NCBI RefSeq assembly: GCF_000276665.1
Contig: NW_004955466.1
Coordinates: 12,155,464-12,219,463 of the forward strand
Direction of reading: 5' to 3'
From: Chinchilla lanigera
Taxonomy: Eukaryota; Chordata; Mammalia; Rodentia; Chinchillidae
DNA length: 64,000 nucleotides
The position numbers and the translations under genes are program-made. The notes under the pieces are model-generated. The model was not told the DNA's origin and searched no databases. It worked only from the letters and a program-made list of their open reading frames with translations. Shown here piece after piece: positions 10,324-21,720 of the stretch. Position 1 is the stretch's first letter, and each line of letters begins with the position of its first letter.

Positions 10324-10440
10324 GATTAACTAGGGAAAGTAAGTCTCCAGAGATCTAAGCGTGCTTGTAGTAAGCGTAAGAATTAACTAGGGAAAGTAAG
10401 CCTCCAGAAAGTAAGCAGGCCTTGTAGTAAGTGTAAGAAT
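10324..10440 (+). repeat. ~58-bp tandem duplication
   Basis: Two units share attaactagggaaagtaag, then ctccaga and cttgtagtaagygtaaga. The second copy carries a few differences. Confidence 0.88.
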
Positions 10441-10892
10441 TCTAAATTTGGCTGTTGTAAATAATATTGCACAGTGTTCACCTCCTCAATGGAAGGTTCC
10501 CAACAGGTTGATTGCTAACAAGGTAGCAGACAGAAAACCTAGTGGGAAATTTTTTTATGGTCATGTCCGACGCAAATGAGAAACTTCATTCAGAAAGCCT
10601 TGGTAATGACTGACCATAGAAATTAAATCCTTTAGAATTTGCAGTTATGCAATATATTAACAGTATTTGTTCTTCTGTACGTCTTGTCATATGAGTATCA
10701 GATGGGTGCCACATGAGTGTTTTAAAGCAGGAAGTTTATTTATCTTTATATCCCTAAAGCCTAGTGAAGCTCCTTGTGAACCTGTGTATTTGGTGTGTGA
10801 GTGACAGGATCATTTGTAGAACTCACAGTGGATTTGGAGTTTAAGGACAAGGACTCTGACTCAAACTCTACATGGGATAGCTGTGGGCTTCA

Positions 10893-11045
10893 TTTTTTTG
10901 TCTTTTTGAGACAGGGTCTTCCTATGCAGTGCAGGCTGGCCTTGGGCTCACTTTGTAGCCCAGGCTGGTCTCGAACTTGCAAGGATTCTCCTGCCTCAGC
11001 CTCCAGAGTGCTGGGATTATAGGCATGTGCCACCACGCCCGGGGG
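10893..11045 (-). mobile_element. B1 SINE with target-site duplication
   Basis: Full reverse B1 (tttttgagacagggtcttcc ... ccaccacgcccgg). Flanked by gggcttcattttt at 10886-10898 and again just after the element. Confidence 0.93.
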
Positions 11046-11519
11046 GCTTCATTTTTTCATGGGCCATTAAGGAGACTGAACTTTTTAAAGACGCGTATTG
11101 AATAATAGGTAAGGTGATGTCTCTGATTTGCTTAGTCTTGGTGACAGCGAGCTGCCCATCAGTTGGTAACTGTTGAAGTTAAAGAGTAGACCAAAAAATT
11201 CATGTTATTTATATACAACATATAGTACCTGGGAACTATTTTGTTTACTTTTAAAAACTATCACTTTTTGTAATGTTTTGAAATTTCAAATATTACTGTT
11301 TTTACCATGAAAAGATGATACAAAGAATGAATAAAGTGTCCTAACTGCATTTTTAATGTAAGTTATAGTGTTTTGCAAGAGCAAACAGCAAGCGTCTGTT
11401 AAATTTAATGTTTATGTTAATAATGTTTTATGTAGGAATAATTAAGTTTTCTAATTTGTTTTATGACTTTATATATGATGGATATTGGGTTTCTTTTTTA
11501 TTTGTGTGTGCGCGCACGA

Positions 11520-11604
11520 GCGTAGGTAGTGCTGGGTGTGGGACCCAGGTCCTTGTGTGTGCTAGGCAAGTGCTGTACCAAGGGGTTGTTACTGTACCCC
11601 AGGA
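11520..11604 (-). mobile_element. Decayed ID-like SINE
   Basis: ggacccaggtccttgtgtgt, gctaggcaagtgctgtacc, tgtacccc: ID layout, heavily diverged. Confidence 0.5.
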
Positions 11605-11841
11605 CTGGGTTTTAAAAGGATAAAGTGATTGTAAAATTAATTAATTCTTCTTCAATATGATACATATAATTGATGTGTACTGTATGTTGTAATTAATGTG
11701 ATACCACCTAATTAGAGATGCTCTTGAGTAATTTAGAAGTGTTGGTTAGTTCACTCACCTAGCTAAGTTCCCTGCTACATGTGGCACTCGGTAAATGTTG
11801 AACAGACACGAATGTAATAGTTTTGTTTCTGTTATTACCAG

Positions 11842-12035
11842 GAAGAGGAGAAATGTGATGAAATTCCAGAATGCTCTGAACCAATGCTGGAGTTTAACAG
11901 AAGCGTTAAAGTTGCTTCCACAAGATATAATGGTCCTCCATTCCCACCAGTTGTTTCAACTTCTCAGCCCACTGCTGATATTCTGGATAAAGTAATCGAG
12001 AGAAAAGAAACATTAGAAAATCACTTAATTCAGTG
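11842..12035 (+). CDS. KIAA0586: TALPID3 window exon 5
   Basis: Acceptor gttattaccag|gaa, donor cagtg|gtgagt. Reads [19 protein letters not shown], then [19 protein letters not shown] and [18 protein letters not shown]. Ends with TG, the first two bases of the Trp codon completed in the next exon. The segment EIPECSEP appears one residue longer than the form I recall from human. Confidence 0.94.
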
Positions 12036-12779
12036 GTGAGTTTACAGTGGTGTTGGTGTGAACAGAATCACAGTAACATAAATTAAAAGTATGATTTTAG
12101 GTGAAAATCTTCCTTGTCTTCCTTTGTTTATTGAATGTATCCTTTGCTAGAGTCCCTGGGAACTACTTGTTGGAGGCATTGGTTTTTGTCCTTGAGTACT
12201 TGTGCTTAGGCTCGCTGCTGTGGCAGAGGCTGCTGTTGAGTCTCAAGCCTTACCAGTGTGCTGTTCGTTAGTCTAGTGATTCACTTTCTGAAATTTATCC
12301 TAAGGAAATACTTAGGATTCTGCTGTTAGACCATAAAATACCTAGCACTAAAAACAAGGCACTGATGTAAGTTTGTTATACGTCTACATTAGTAAGTCTA
12401 ATACTCAGTTGTTTATGTGCATGTGAGTAGGAGAAGAATCTCATTATATCCCTGCTTTTACTTGTGAGAAATCTTAAGGAAGCTGAGGAAGAAATGAAAC
12501 AACTAAATAGGAATTGTTATTAAATTTAGATCTGGAAGAGTATTTTATGATACTGAAAGATATTAATAATATGCTTATGGATATGGAGTAGGATATGAAG
12601 TAGGATACTAACAGTGGATCTAACAATCTGTTTCTAAGGCCTTACTCAAAAATAAATGTACACAGATTGAAAGTTTGGAAACATGTACATCAAATTGTTA
12701 ACTGTGTTTATCCCTGAATCTAAGTTATGCATTAGCCTTATCAAATTAAAGAGACTTTTATATAGTTTCTAGATTTTCT

Positions 12780-12925
12780 TTTTCTTTTCTTTTTTGGGGG
12801 CAAGGGAGATAGCGCCTTACTGTATGATTCAGGCTGGCCTTGAACTCACTATGTTGCCGTGGCAGGCCTCCTGCCTCAGCTCTCAAGTGCTGGGATTCTA
12901 GGTGTGTACCACCATGCCTGGCATA
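12780..12925 (-). mobile_element. B1 SINE
   Basis: Pyrimidine tract, then ggctggccttgaactcac ... gctgggattctaggtg ... catgcctggc. Confidence 0.88.
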
Positions 12926-13194
12926 TATTTTCTGAATTTTCTACAATGATGTCTATCTTTTATATGGTAATTTATAAGAAGTCTATTAACTATTCTAGAG
13001 AAATGTACAAAAGAAAATCTATTCTTTCTCCTTTTCCCTTTCTCTTCCCCTTGCTGAAAATGACCTTGGAAATAATTTTTAAAAACCTTTTTAGAAGAAA
13101 ACTACCCTATATTTTAGTCGATATATTTATTTCCTTGAGAATGCAGCTGGGGAATTTTTTCCTAGCTCTGACATACTGTAATAGGGTTTTATAT

Positions 13195-13735
13195 GAGGTG
13201 TGCTTGAAAGTACTGCATTTTTAAATAAAACAATTACTGTAGTAAAAGACAAATTGCCATTAAACTCTCTCAAAATACTCCCTCTCACTTGGCATACACT
13301 TATCCTATGGTTCTTGCCATTCTTGACGCAGCTCTGGAAGTCCCCTTTTGTGAGTGTCTTTAGTTACACTGTCATGGCTGCCTTGATGTCCTTAATTAAT
13401 TAAAAATATTTATCTTCCATGGTCATTTTAATTTTGGAGAAGAGTCAGAAGGCTTACAGTGCCAGATCTGGTGCATGAGGTGGACAAAGACACACTATAA
13501 TGTTTTTATGAGCCTGCCTTTCCGGTGGGTGACACCGGCAGCAGCATTCCTTCAGTTTTTGATCATACTTTGTAAGGACACTCATGAAAGAGGACTTCAG
13601 AACTGCTTCAAAAGGTGGTGAGAATAATGGGATATGTTCTAAGTGAGGGTGAGTCTCTTAAGGGGGATTAATAGCAGTGTGTCTTTTGCTGTAATAAATA
13701 TTTAAATTTAAATGTTCACAGTATTTTTGATCTTC
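13195..13735 (+). mobile_element. Mariner-like DNA transposon fossil
   Basis: Contains ggacttcagaactgcttcaa, then gggggattaatagcagtgtg and ctgtaataaatatttaaatt, blocks I recognise from mammalian TcMar-mariner fossils (MARNA-like). Heavily decayed, no usable frame. Exact family is uncertain. Confidence 0.5.
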
Positions 13736-14083
13736 CCTTGTGATCACAGAGTGGGAATCACACCTTTTAGGTACATGATGTGCCAGATAGTTTTTGACCT
13801 AACTCCTTGAATTTAAGGATCCTGTTAAGCTTCTCATTAGACTAATAGAAAAGATATTAATTTAATTTGTCTTCATGAAGTATTTCCTACAGGGAGATTG
13901 TTTTTTGGGGTTTATCCTCTTAGAATATTTGTTCTTTTTCTTCTTTCTAGATGCACCTTTCTGATGACTGCTTTCACATGTAAATACTTGTGCCTCTGGG
14001 TAAAGGTTATTCTTAAGGGTGATATGTCTAGCGTTTTATGCATTTCAACCAAATTTAGGATTCTTTAACTTGTATCCCTCCAG

Positions 14084-14202
14084 GGTGGAACAAGAAATAA
14101 TGTCAAGAATTATCTCTGGGCACTTTCCAGTCCCCTCGCAGACCAGACTTCCTGCCAGTGTCTCAGTCAGTGAGGCCAGTGAGCCATCAACTCCTGACAT
14201 CG
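14084..14202 (+). CDS. KIAA0586: TALPID3 window exon 6
   Basis: Acceptor tgtatccctccag|ggt, donor atcg|gtaagt (near consensus). Completes the split Trp, then [16 protein letters not shown] and a Ser/Pro segment ending SEPSTPDI. 1 nt plus 39 codons plus 1 nt. Confidence 0.94.
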
Positions 14203-14254
14203 GTAAGTGGAATGAGGTCTGTTGTTGGTGTCGTTAAAGGATAACATTTTAACC

Positions 14255-14465
14255 TGACTTTCTGTACGCCTGTAAACCCACCTACTCAGGAGGCTGAGGC
14301 TAGAGGTTCTCAAGCTTGAGGCTAGCCTCAGCAACTTAGTGAGACCCTGCTTCAATAAGAATATTTAGAAAGGACTGGGATGTAGCTCAGTGGTAGAGCA
14401 CTTGTGTAGCCTGTGTGAGGACCTGCGTTCCATCCCCAGTAGGGCAAAACCAAAGCAAAACCAAA
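14255..14465 (+). mobile_element. B1-ID composite SINE
   Basis: A monomer-type B1 body (tgtaaacccacctactcagg ... gagaccctgcttcaataag) is followed by an ID unit (ggactgggatgtagctcag ... ttccatccccagt) and an AAAACC-rich tail. Confidence 0.82.
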
Positions 14466-15734
14466 AAACAAAGCCAACAACAAAACAAAAAAACCCTTGT
14501 AGTTTATTGGAGATTTATGTAGCTCAGAGGTCCAGTAGCTGACAAAGGATAAGGCCTGCCTTGCTGCCTTCCAGTCTCACTGTCTGGTCCTGCCCTGTGC
14601 AGAGACCAGGTCTCCCCGCCTTTCATCCCTTCTCCGTGGTAGGAACTAGGTCTCCCTCAGGCCTTCGTCAGTCTATATGGTTCTCAGGGTTGACACTGTT
14701 TCTCCTTTCGTTGTGAGTCTTTCTATTTTTATTTTAAAGAGAAAAGAACAGAACCAAAATAACAAAAATACAGACAAAAAACACCACAAAAACAATAAAA
14801 ACAATACAAAATTTCAAAACAAGATGATAGGAAATTAACAGTGGTTGTTGTGTTACATATTGTTGTCTTCAAAGTAGTTGTTCAGATTACCAGATACAGG
14901 CATACAAGATTGATCAATTAAACATTAACTGTTCCTTTCAATAAACTAATAAAAATTAGTAGTACAGTTAGCTTAGCTATTTTGTGTATATATATATATA
15001 TTTTTTTTTTTTCTTCCTTTTTTCTTTTTTTTCTCCTTTCCCTCATCCCAGTTCTTTCCTTTTGAGCAGTTTCTTTCCCATTCACAATATCTACTGTACC
15101 TTTCAGATTTTATTTACTCTTTCAGGTTCTTACTCTAGGGAGACAATATGATGTTTACACATGTGAGTCTGATTTATTTCACTTATGAGCATGGTCTCTA
15201 ATTGCATCCATTCACATATAAAAGCCTCAAGTTTATCTTTCCTTATAGCTGAGTAATATTCCATTGTATAAAAATACCACATCTTTTTTATTCATTCCTC
15301 AGTTGATAGGCATTTGGGTTGTTTCCAAGATTCAGCACTGTGTAAGAACTCCATATTTTCTACATCTCCAACATCGCTGGTATTGTCAGTGGTTTTATTC
15401 TAGCCATTCTGTTGTGGGTGGCGACAGTGCACCCACTGTGGTTTTTATTTGCATTTTCTTAGGTACACTAGTGAGAGTAATTGTTAGTGATGACTGATGG
15501 TGCTGTAGAGATTTTTGTGGGTTTATCTGCCATCTATATATTTACTTTGGAGAAATGTTTCAAATCTTGTGCTCACTTTTAACTTGAGATTTATGTGTTT
15601 ATACTGTTGACCTATATAAGTTCTTTATTCTTGATAAAAGTTCTGGGTATGTGTGTTGGAAATACATTCTGGTTTGTGTCTTGCCTTTTGGCTTTCTCAA
15701 TATTACCTTTTGAAGGGCAAAAGATTATTATTGT

Positions 15735-15820
15735 TATTTTTTTGGGTACTGGGAATCAAACTCAGGACCTCGTGCTTGCTAGGTAGGCACTGTGTTATTG
15801 AGCTGTATCCCTGACCCCTA
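15735..15820 (-). mobile_element. ID SINE
   Basis: tttttgggtactgggaatc ... ttgagctgtatccctgacccc. Confidence 0.88.
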
Positions 15821-15821
15821 A

Positions 15822-15912
15822 GGTTATTTTTTTGATATGGGCTCTCACGATGTAGTTCAGGGTGGGCTTGAGCTCACTGTAGCCCAGGTTGGCATTTGCT
15901 CCCATGTCTGGC
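15822..15912 (-). mobile_element. B1 SINE remnant
   Basis: tttttttgatatgggctctc, two caggk-tgg units, ccatgtctggc; partly deleted. Confidence 0.7.
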
Positions 15913-15916
15913 TCCC

Positions 15917-16155
15917 CAAAAGATTAATTTTTTTTGTTAGTTTGTTTTTTTTCTGGTACCGGGAATTGAACTCATGACCTTGTGCTTGCCAGGCAGGCAC
16001 GGTGCCGCTGAGCTAAATCCCCAGCCCCCAAAAGATTAATTTTTTTTTTTTTTTGGTTTTTCTCCGGTACTGGGAACCAAACTCACGACCTTGCGCTTGC
16101 CAGGCAGGCGCTTTTGCCGCTGAGCTAAATCCCCAGCCCCCAAAAGATTAATTTT
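15917..16155 (-). mobile_element. Two ID SINEs stacked in one target site
   Basis: The 15-mer caaaagattaatttt occurs at 15917-15931, 16029-16043 and 16141-16155. One ID lies between each pair (15932-16028 and 16044-16140). The two ID copies belong to different subtypes, one ending ttctggtaccgggaattg and the other ttttctccggtactggg, so this is two insertions, not one duplicated unit. Confidence 0.9.
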
Positions 16156-18482
16156 GATGAAGTCTAATTTACCATTTTTTTCTTTTATAGTCTGTCAATC
16201 TTTTACGCATACTACTTAAATCTTTGCCTAACTTGAAGTCATTAAGATTTTCTTTTTTTTCCCTAGAACATGTGATTTTAGAGTATGCGTTTTAGGTCAA
16301 TAGCCCTGCTCTCTGTGCCTAGGGATCACACCTAGGGGCCTCATGCCTGCTGTGCACATGCTCAGCCCCATGCCACACTTCCAGCTCCTGTGTGGCATAA
16401 TTGGAGTTGAATGTTGTATGTGGGTGAAGTAAGGATTAAGATTCCTTTTCTTTTTTTGCATATGAATTACTAATTCCACTATTTGTTGAAAAGATTATTC
16501 TTTCTCTGTTGAACTCCTTTGACTCTTTTGTTGAAAATTAATTGGCTAAATATGTACAGCTCTGTTTGTGGACTTTCTGTTTGCCCCATTCATTTACAAG
16601 TTTTTCTTTATGCTAATGGCACACTTGATTGTATAATTTAATAATAAAGAAATTGAGAGAGTTAAGTTTTCCAACTTTTGGGGGAGTAATATTTCTATGA
16701 ATCATTACGTGTACTTTTTCCTTCTTTCCAGTTTGAGAATAATCTCCTCTTCCCCCTTTCCTGTGCTCTTACTTTCTTATGCCCACTTTCTGTTCTGTGC
16801 AGGTTGGTTTTCTACCCTGTGCTTCAATAAACTTCTTCCTCAGAGCATTTTTCAAACCTTTACTAGAATGGGAGCTGTTGAACACCTCTAATTCTTAGAG
16901 TTCCATAGGTTTTTGGCTTCCGTTATGCTTCATTCTGTTCTACTTGCTGTCTTTTTTAGCTTGAAGACTTTCATTTTTTTCATTTTATTTTCTGGTAGCT
17001 GAAGAAAATTATTTCCCAAATTCCTGTGTTCTTCTTTTTTGTCTGTTTTTCCAGTTTCTTCTTACTATTGGTTATCTTGTGTTAGTTGGTGACTTCTAGG
17101 CCAACCCTGAATTATAAACTTATAGTTCTGCCTGCTGATGAATATTCTACATGATGGTCTCCTGGCATCCCAAATTTGGCATGTCCAAAATGTGTCTCAT
17201 TTGTCTACCCGTGCCTGCTCTTCCTCTGCTCTCTATTTCTGTCAGTGATAGTACAATTTCCCCAGCAGCCAACCTGCAAAGCCTTGGAGTTACTGTTTTT
17301 ATAATCATTGTCATCATAATAATAACTGTGTTTCTGTTGTTGTGCTCCTCTTCCATCCCCACTCATGACAACTTGCATCTCAGCTCCATGTATTTTATTG
17401 TTGCCTTTGGCTACTTGTTCCTATGTAATACAGTTGTCATCTGTCCTCCCACTGCTGCTGCCTCAGGTTTTCTTTCATCATCTTATTTTTTCAAGGAAAG
17501 AAAAAAAACGACCAACACAGTCACAAGAAAATTGATGTGTTTCTTGATTAAAATTTTAAAATGTTTTCACATTGGATATTTACATCCTGTTTTGTTTTTC
17601 TCTGCTTTTGTCTTGCCAGTATGTGGGGAGGGGTTTTGGGCTTTATGACTGAGATTTTTTGGTCATGCCAAAACAGTTATGGAAATAAAAAAGGGGTGTC
17701 TGGGGTTATTTTGTGCAACATTAAGTTTGGGGTTTTGAAAATCTCTGCTATGGTGACTGCAGAGTAAATTGCTATCACCCCTAATGAGTGATCCCAGACA
17801 CCGGTATCCCCTGTTAGAGAATTCTGCCTGTTGCCGCCACCCTTGTACTACCAAAAGTATCTATTTGATTATACAGATTGTTGCTCACAGATTTCCACAC
17901 AGAGCTTTAGAAATACCATTTAAATTCAGTAAAGTCCCTAAAGGAATTTTTACTTAAGTTTTTATAATTCATGTAAGTGAATTATTTGCAACCCAGTGGC
18001 AAATTAATATTGCTGTAAAGTACATACTAGTACCAGGCACCAAAACTGCTACAGATGTCTGGAGACATTTGGCCTCTAATATTAATAAGTGGTGTGTCTG
18101 AGACTAGAGGGAAGGAAACTTTGTCTCTTACTTATTGTGTCCTTGTACTTTTGACCAAGACTGGCGATACGATTTGTTTTCAGATAGGACATTGAATATG
18201 GATGCAAATCCTTTTTATTATTAAATTCTTCAGTGGTGGGAAAGAGGCTGTATAAATATTCATCTGTATGGCTCCCCTTTTGGTTTGTTGAGAGAGGATG
18301 TTCATTATTCATATTGCTATTTTAGTCTCTCTGACTGTAAGTAGGTATATTTGTATTTTCATTTTGACTCCATCTTCTGCCTGCATATACACCTATACTG
18401 CCATCTGTAAAAATGTGAGCACTAAGGCTTAGAAGACTAGTGTGTTTCTTGCCCACTTATTCTGAAAATCTTCTGTTTGTAG

Positions 18483-18682
18483 TGGAAGGAACCTGTGGTG
18501 GTGCCCTCCAGCTTTTTGTTGACGCAGGCGTTCCTGTGAGTTCAGACACGATCAGGTGTTTGGTGAATGATGCTCTTGCTGAGACCATTGCTGGCATGCT
18601 AGGCGACAGGGAATCGAAGAAGCAAGGTCCTGGCGCTGCAGATGTTCCTGCTGATGTCTCAACAAGTGAAACGCCCTTGCTG
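18483..18682 (+). CDS. KIAA0586: TALPID3 window exon 7
   Basis: Acceptor ttctgtttgtag|tgg, donor ctg|gtagga. Reads [19 protein letters not shown], then [18 protein letters not shown], the best-conserved helical-looking block of this half of TALPID3, followed by [18 protein letters not shown]. 2 nt plus 66 codons, phase 0 at the donor. Confidence 0.95.
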
Positions 18683-18956
18683 GTAGGAGTGACTTACACT
18701 TCTGGGAATTATTGACATAGTTATTAGAGAATAATAAAATAGATACATTGTAAGCTGCATGTCATCAGATCATGGTTTATGGTAGAATTTTATTCCTTAT
18801 CAGTGTAATGAAAGTAACATTTTCCCTAAAATATTCAAGTCTGCAGAAAAGTTAAAAATATGACACATTGATAAAAACACAAAGCAACAAAAGCATGCTT
18901 TACCTATATTTCACAATTGATGGCGTTTCTGGCACATTTAAAAACCTGTCTTTTGA

Positions 18957-19110
18957 CCCGGCATGGTGGTGCACACCTGTAATCCCAGCACTTGGGAGGC
19001 TGAGGCAGGAAGATTGCATGAGTTTTGAGCCCAGCTTGGGCCATATAGTGAGTTCAAGGCCAGCCTGAACTATATGTAGTGTGACCCTGTCTCAAAACAA
19101 ACAAAAAACC
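18957..19110 (+). mobile_element. B1 SINE
   Basis: CGGCATGGTGGTGCACACCT head, 29-nt duplication, tgtctcaaaacaaacaaa tail. Confidence 0.92.
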
Positions 19111-19799
19111 TGTCTTTCTATGTTACAACCTAGATACCCTTTAAAAACCATTTGGGAGTTGCAGATATCATGATACTTTACTTCGGAACCATTGAGAGTA
19201 CCAACTAAGAATGAGATACTTTCTTATACAACCAAAATCCCATTTTAATACCTTCCAAATTTAATGTTGATATGTTAATAATATAGAATTGGAGACCATA
19301 TTCAGATTTCCCCAGTGGTCCCCAAAATGTCCTGTTTTTAAGTAAACATTCAAGATATAGCCAAGGACTTTATGTTGCTTTAGATGATTTCATAAAATGA
19401 TACTTTAAACTTTGAAAGAAACTGTATTTCAAGTACATTGATTATTGTATTATTGTATCATTGACCACCCTTACTATGTTAAGTATTATTTCTAACCAGT
19501 TGTAGCACCCTGAAATCACACAAATCTGAAATTTACTCTATTAGCAGCTGTTGAAAATTCTGTAGTTTCTTCAGGTTGTACAGATGATGGAAACCTCATT
19601 TTCCATAGGTGAAGCAGGTAAACGGACCTACTTGGTACTTAAACCTAAAGCCCCGTATCTGACTCTCGTGGAGGTTGCTGTGACTGTGGTGAGAGTGCCC
19701 AGACCGGTGCTGCTTCAGCTCCTGGGGGACCTGGGCAGCACGGATGCAGTCCGGGGCATGGCTTTGTGCCAGTCAGCTTAGTTTTTGGCTCACATGCTG

Positions 19800-20290
19800 C
19801 CCGTACTTCCTCTTTTTTGGTTGTACATGATATATCTTGATTCTTTTTTCCCATTCCCCTCCACTCCCTTCAACCCCTTTTCCCCTCCTTATTTACAAAA
19901 GCTTTGTTTCCCTTTTTTCTTCGATTTTTCTCTTGTCCCTTCTCCACTTTCACCCTCACCCCTTCCTTATTTGAACATTTTCTTCCCATTTCCCAGTATC
20001 TGTTACACATTTTGGTCCTTATTTATACTTTCAATTTCTCACACCAGAGCAACAATGCAGTATTTAAATATGTGTGTCTGATTTATTTCACTTAGAGTAT
20101 GATCTTAAGGTGTATCTATTTAGCTAGAAATGCCTCAAGTTTATCCTTCTTTATGGCTGAGTAGTACTCCACTGTATTAAAAAACCACATCTTTATCCAT
20201 TCTCCAGTTGATAGGTATTTCAGCTGTTTCCAAGATTTGGTTATTACAGACTGTGCTGCTGTAAAGATGGGTGGCTACACATACTTGCAT
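19800..20290 (-). mobile_element. L1 3' end scrap, antisense
   Basis: Pyrimidine-rich reversed 3' UTR (cccattcccctccactccc), then ctttatggctgagtagtact and the 'ttgataggtatttcagctg' block shared with other L1 tails in the window. Confidence 0.8.
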
Positions 20291-20576
20291 GAGGGTGATT
20301 GAATGATAAAATTTGGAAAATCAGTATAAATAAGCTACTAATATATTTGTTAAGAGCATGGGCTCTGGAGTTGGTAAGACCTGAATTTGCTTCCTTAGGT
20401 GTGTCCTTTAATCTTATCTTTATAATACAGGTAGAATGTCTAACGATGTATAAGACCTTGAGTTTACTAAAGTCTGCTTACTGAATATCTGGTAGAGCAA
20501 GACTTCCTCCATTGATTTATTGTTTATCTTCAGAATTGTCATGAGTTTTCTTGTTTTTTGTCTTAATATATTTGGT

Positions 20577-20577
<1 letters not shown>

Positions 20578-20607
<30 letters not shown>
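20578..20607. repeat. (TA)n microsatellite
   Basis: About 14 TA units, ending 10 bp before the assembly gap. Confidence 0.95.
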
Positions 20608-20611
<4 letters not shown>

Positions 20612-20617
20612 TTGTTT

Positions 20618-20717
20618 NNNNNNNNNNNNNNNNNNNNNNNNNNNNNNNNNNNNNNNNNNNNNNNNNNNNNNNNNNNNNNNNNNNNNNNNNNNNNNNNNNN
20701 NNNNNNNNNNNNNNNNN
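20618..20717. other. Assembly gap, 100 N
   Basis: Exactly 100 N, a conventional placeholder for a gap of unknown size. It abuts a TA repeat. Confidence 0.98.
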
Positions 20718-20744
20718 GGTCAAATTTATTTTAAAATCAATGTC

Positions 20745-20863
20745 TGGGTTTTTGATTTTTAAGATAGAACTTTGCTGTATTGCCTAGGCTTGTCTGGAAC
20801 TCTTGAATGCTGGGGTTGAGTGATCCTCAAGTAGCTGAGACTAAGGCATGTGCCACCATGCCC
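20745..20863 (-). mobile_element. Decayed B1/7SL-like SINE
   Basis: ttaagatagaactttgctg ... gatcctcaagtagctgag ... gtgccaccatgccc; monomeric, diverged. Confidence 0.65.
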
Positions 20864-21264
20864 AATTCTTTGAAAATTAATTTTGAGTTCCATTAAACAT
20901 CATTTTGGGCTTGTTAATTAATGGAAACTAATCTGATTTTGGCTGGCTTAGTTTGGAAACGATATCTTTATGATACTGTGTCTTCCTGAGGTGGTCATAT
21001 GAGGTTTTGTGAAAGGTTAATGAGGTGAGAGCTGTAAAAGGTTAATCTAATAGCTAGAATTCAGTGAATACTCAGTAACTTAAATCCGTCATCATCTCTT
21101 CTCAATACTGGAATACCTTAAGATCCTCTCCTGAATAGTCAAAGGTTTATATAGTCAAGAAGGGAAAAAATCCATTATATTTCATTTTTAAATTAAAATT
21201 AAAATTTTTAATTATCACACAGCATTAAAGAATTTTAATGTTTCATGTCTTAAATTATACATTA

Positions 21265-21320
21265 TGATTTGCAATTCATAATACAGAAAATTATAATTTG
21301 CAATTCATAATACAGAAAAA
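21265..21320 (+). repeat. Short tandem duplication
   Basis: atttgcaattcataatacag followed by aaaattata and the same 20-mer again. Confidence 0.9.
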
Positions 21321-21389
21321 GGCTAATCACCCTAAAGACTTTTTAGAATAAGAAGAAAAAGTCAAATAATGTATTTTATAAATTGACAA

Positions 21390-21720
21390 AGGACACACAC
21401 ACAAAATACAAATTGTCCATCTACAGAAAAAAAGTGGTCATCCTCACTGATAGTAAAAGTTCACAGGAGTTCCATTTTTACTGATCAAAACTCTCATAGA
21501 AGTTTGGTGACACCTTGTTCGTTAAACCTTTGGGGAAATAGGCATTGTCATCCCTTCTAGTGGTAATATAAAAGAGTACCCTGCTGTAGAGGGAAATTTG
21601 GCAATATCCATTCAAATTAAAACATAGCCCTGTGATCAAGCAGGCCCACTTGTAGGAATTTATTCCATTGATAAATCTATATACATGTGCAATGACTTAA
21701 AAGAATTTGGTAACTGAGGA
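21390..21720 (+). mobile_element. Old L1-like remnant, sense
   Basis: Resembles the 3' part of an ancient mammalian L1: ggaaatttggcaatatcc, then a 'cccacttgtaggaatttatt' block and 'atacatgtgcaatgac'. Strongly decayed. Confidence 0.5.

Larger units (their letters stand above)
12036..14083 (+). other. KIAA0586: Intron 5
   Basis: 2048 bp. One reverse B1 (12780-12925) and a mariner-like fossil (about 13195-13735). 12036-12779 shows nothing recognised. Confidence 0.65.
14735..16720 (-). mobile_element. L1, 5'-truncated, antisense
   Basis: Begins with the reversed 3' end (ttttattttaaagagaaaag, then an A/C-rich UTR). Continues through the 'gagtaatattccattgtata' block into reversed ORF2 3' sequence. 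Interrupted by three ID and one B1 insertion between 15735 and 16140. Confidence 0.8.
14203..18482 (+). other. KIAA0586: Intron 6
   Basis: 4280 bp. A B1-ID composite SINE, an antisense 5'-truncated L1 (about 14735-16720) and three reverse ID elements inside it. 16730-18482 is unique-looking; open frames there lack splice or protein-family support. Confidence 0.7.

Noticed and set aside
15932..16140. CRISPR-like array with 112-bp spacing
   Set aside because: Only three short repeats, and the 'spacers' are ID SINEs. The repeats are target-site duplications in a mammalian genome.
17151..17648. 165-codon open frame in intron 6
   Set aside because: No recognisable domain, no splice-site logic, and composition like the surrounding intron.
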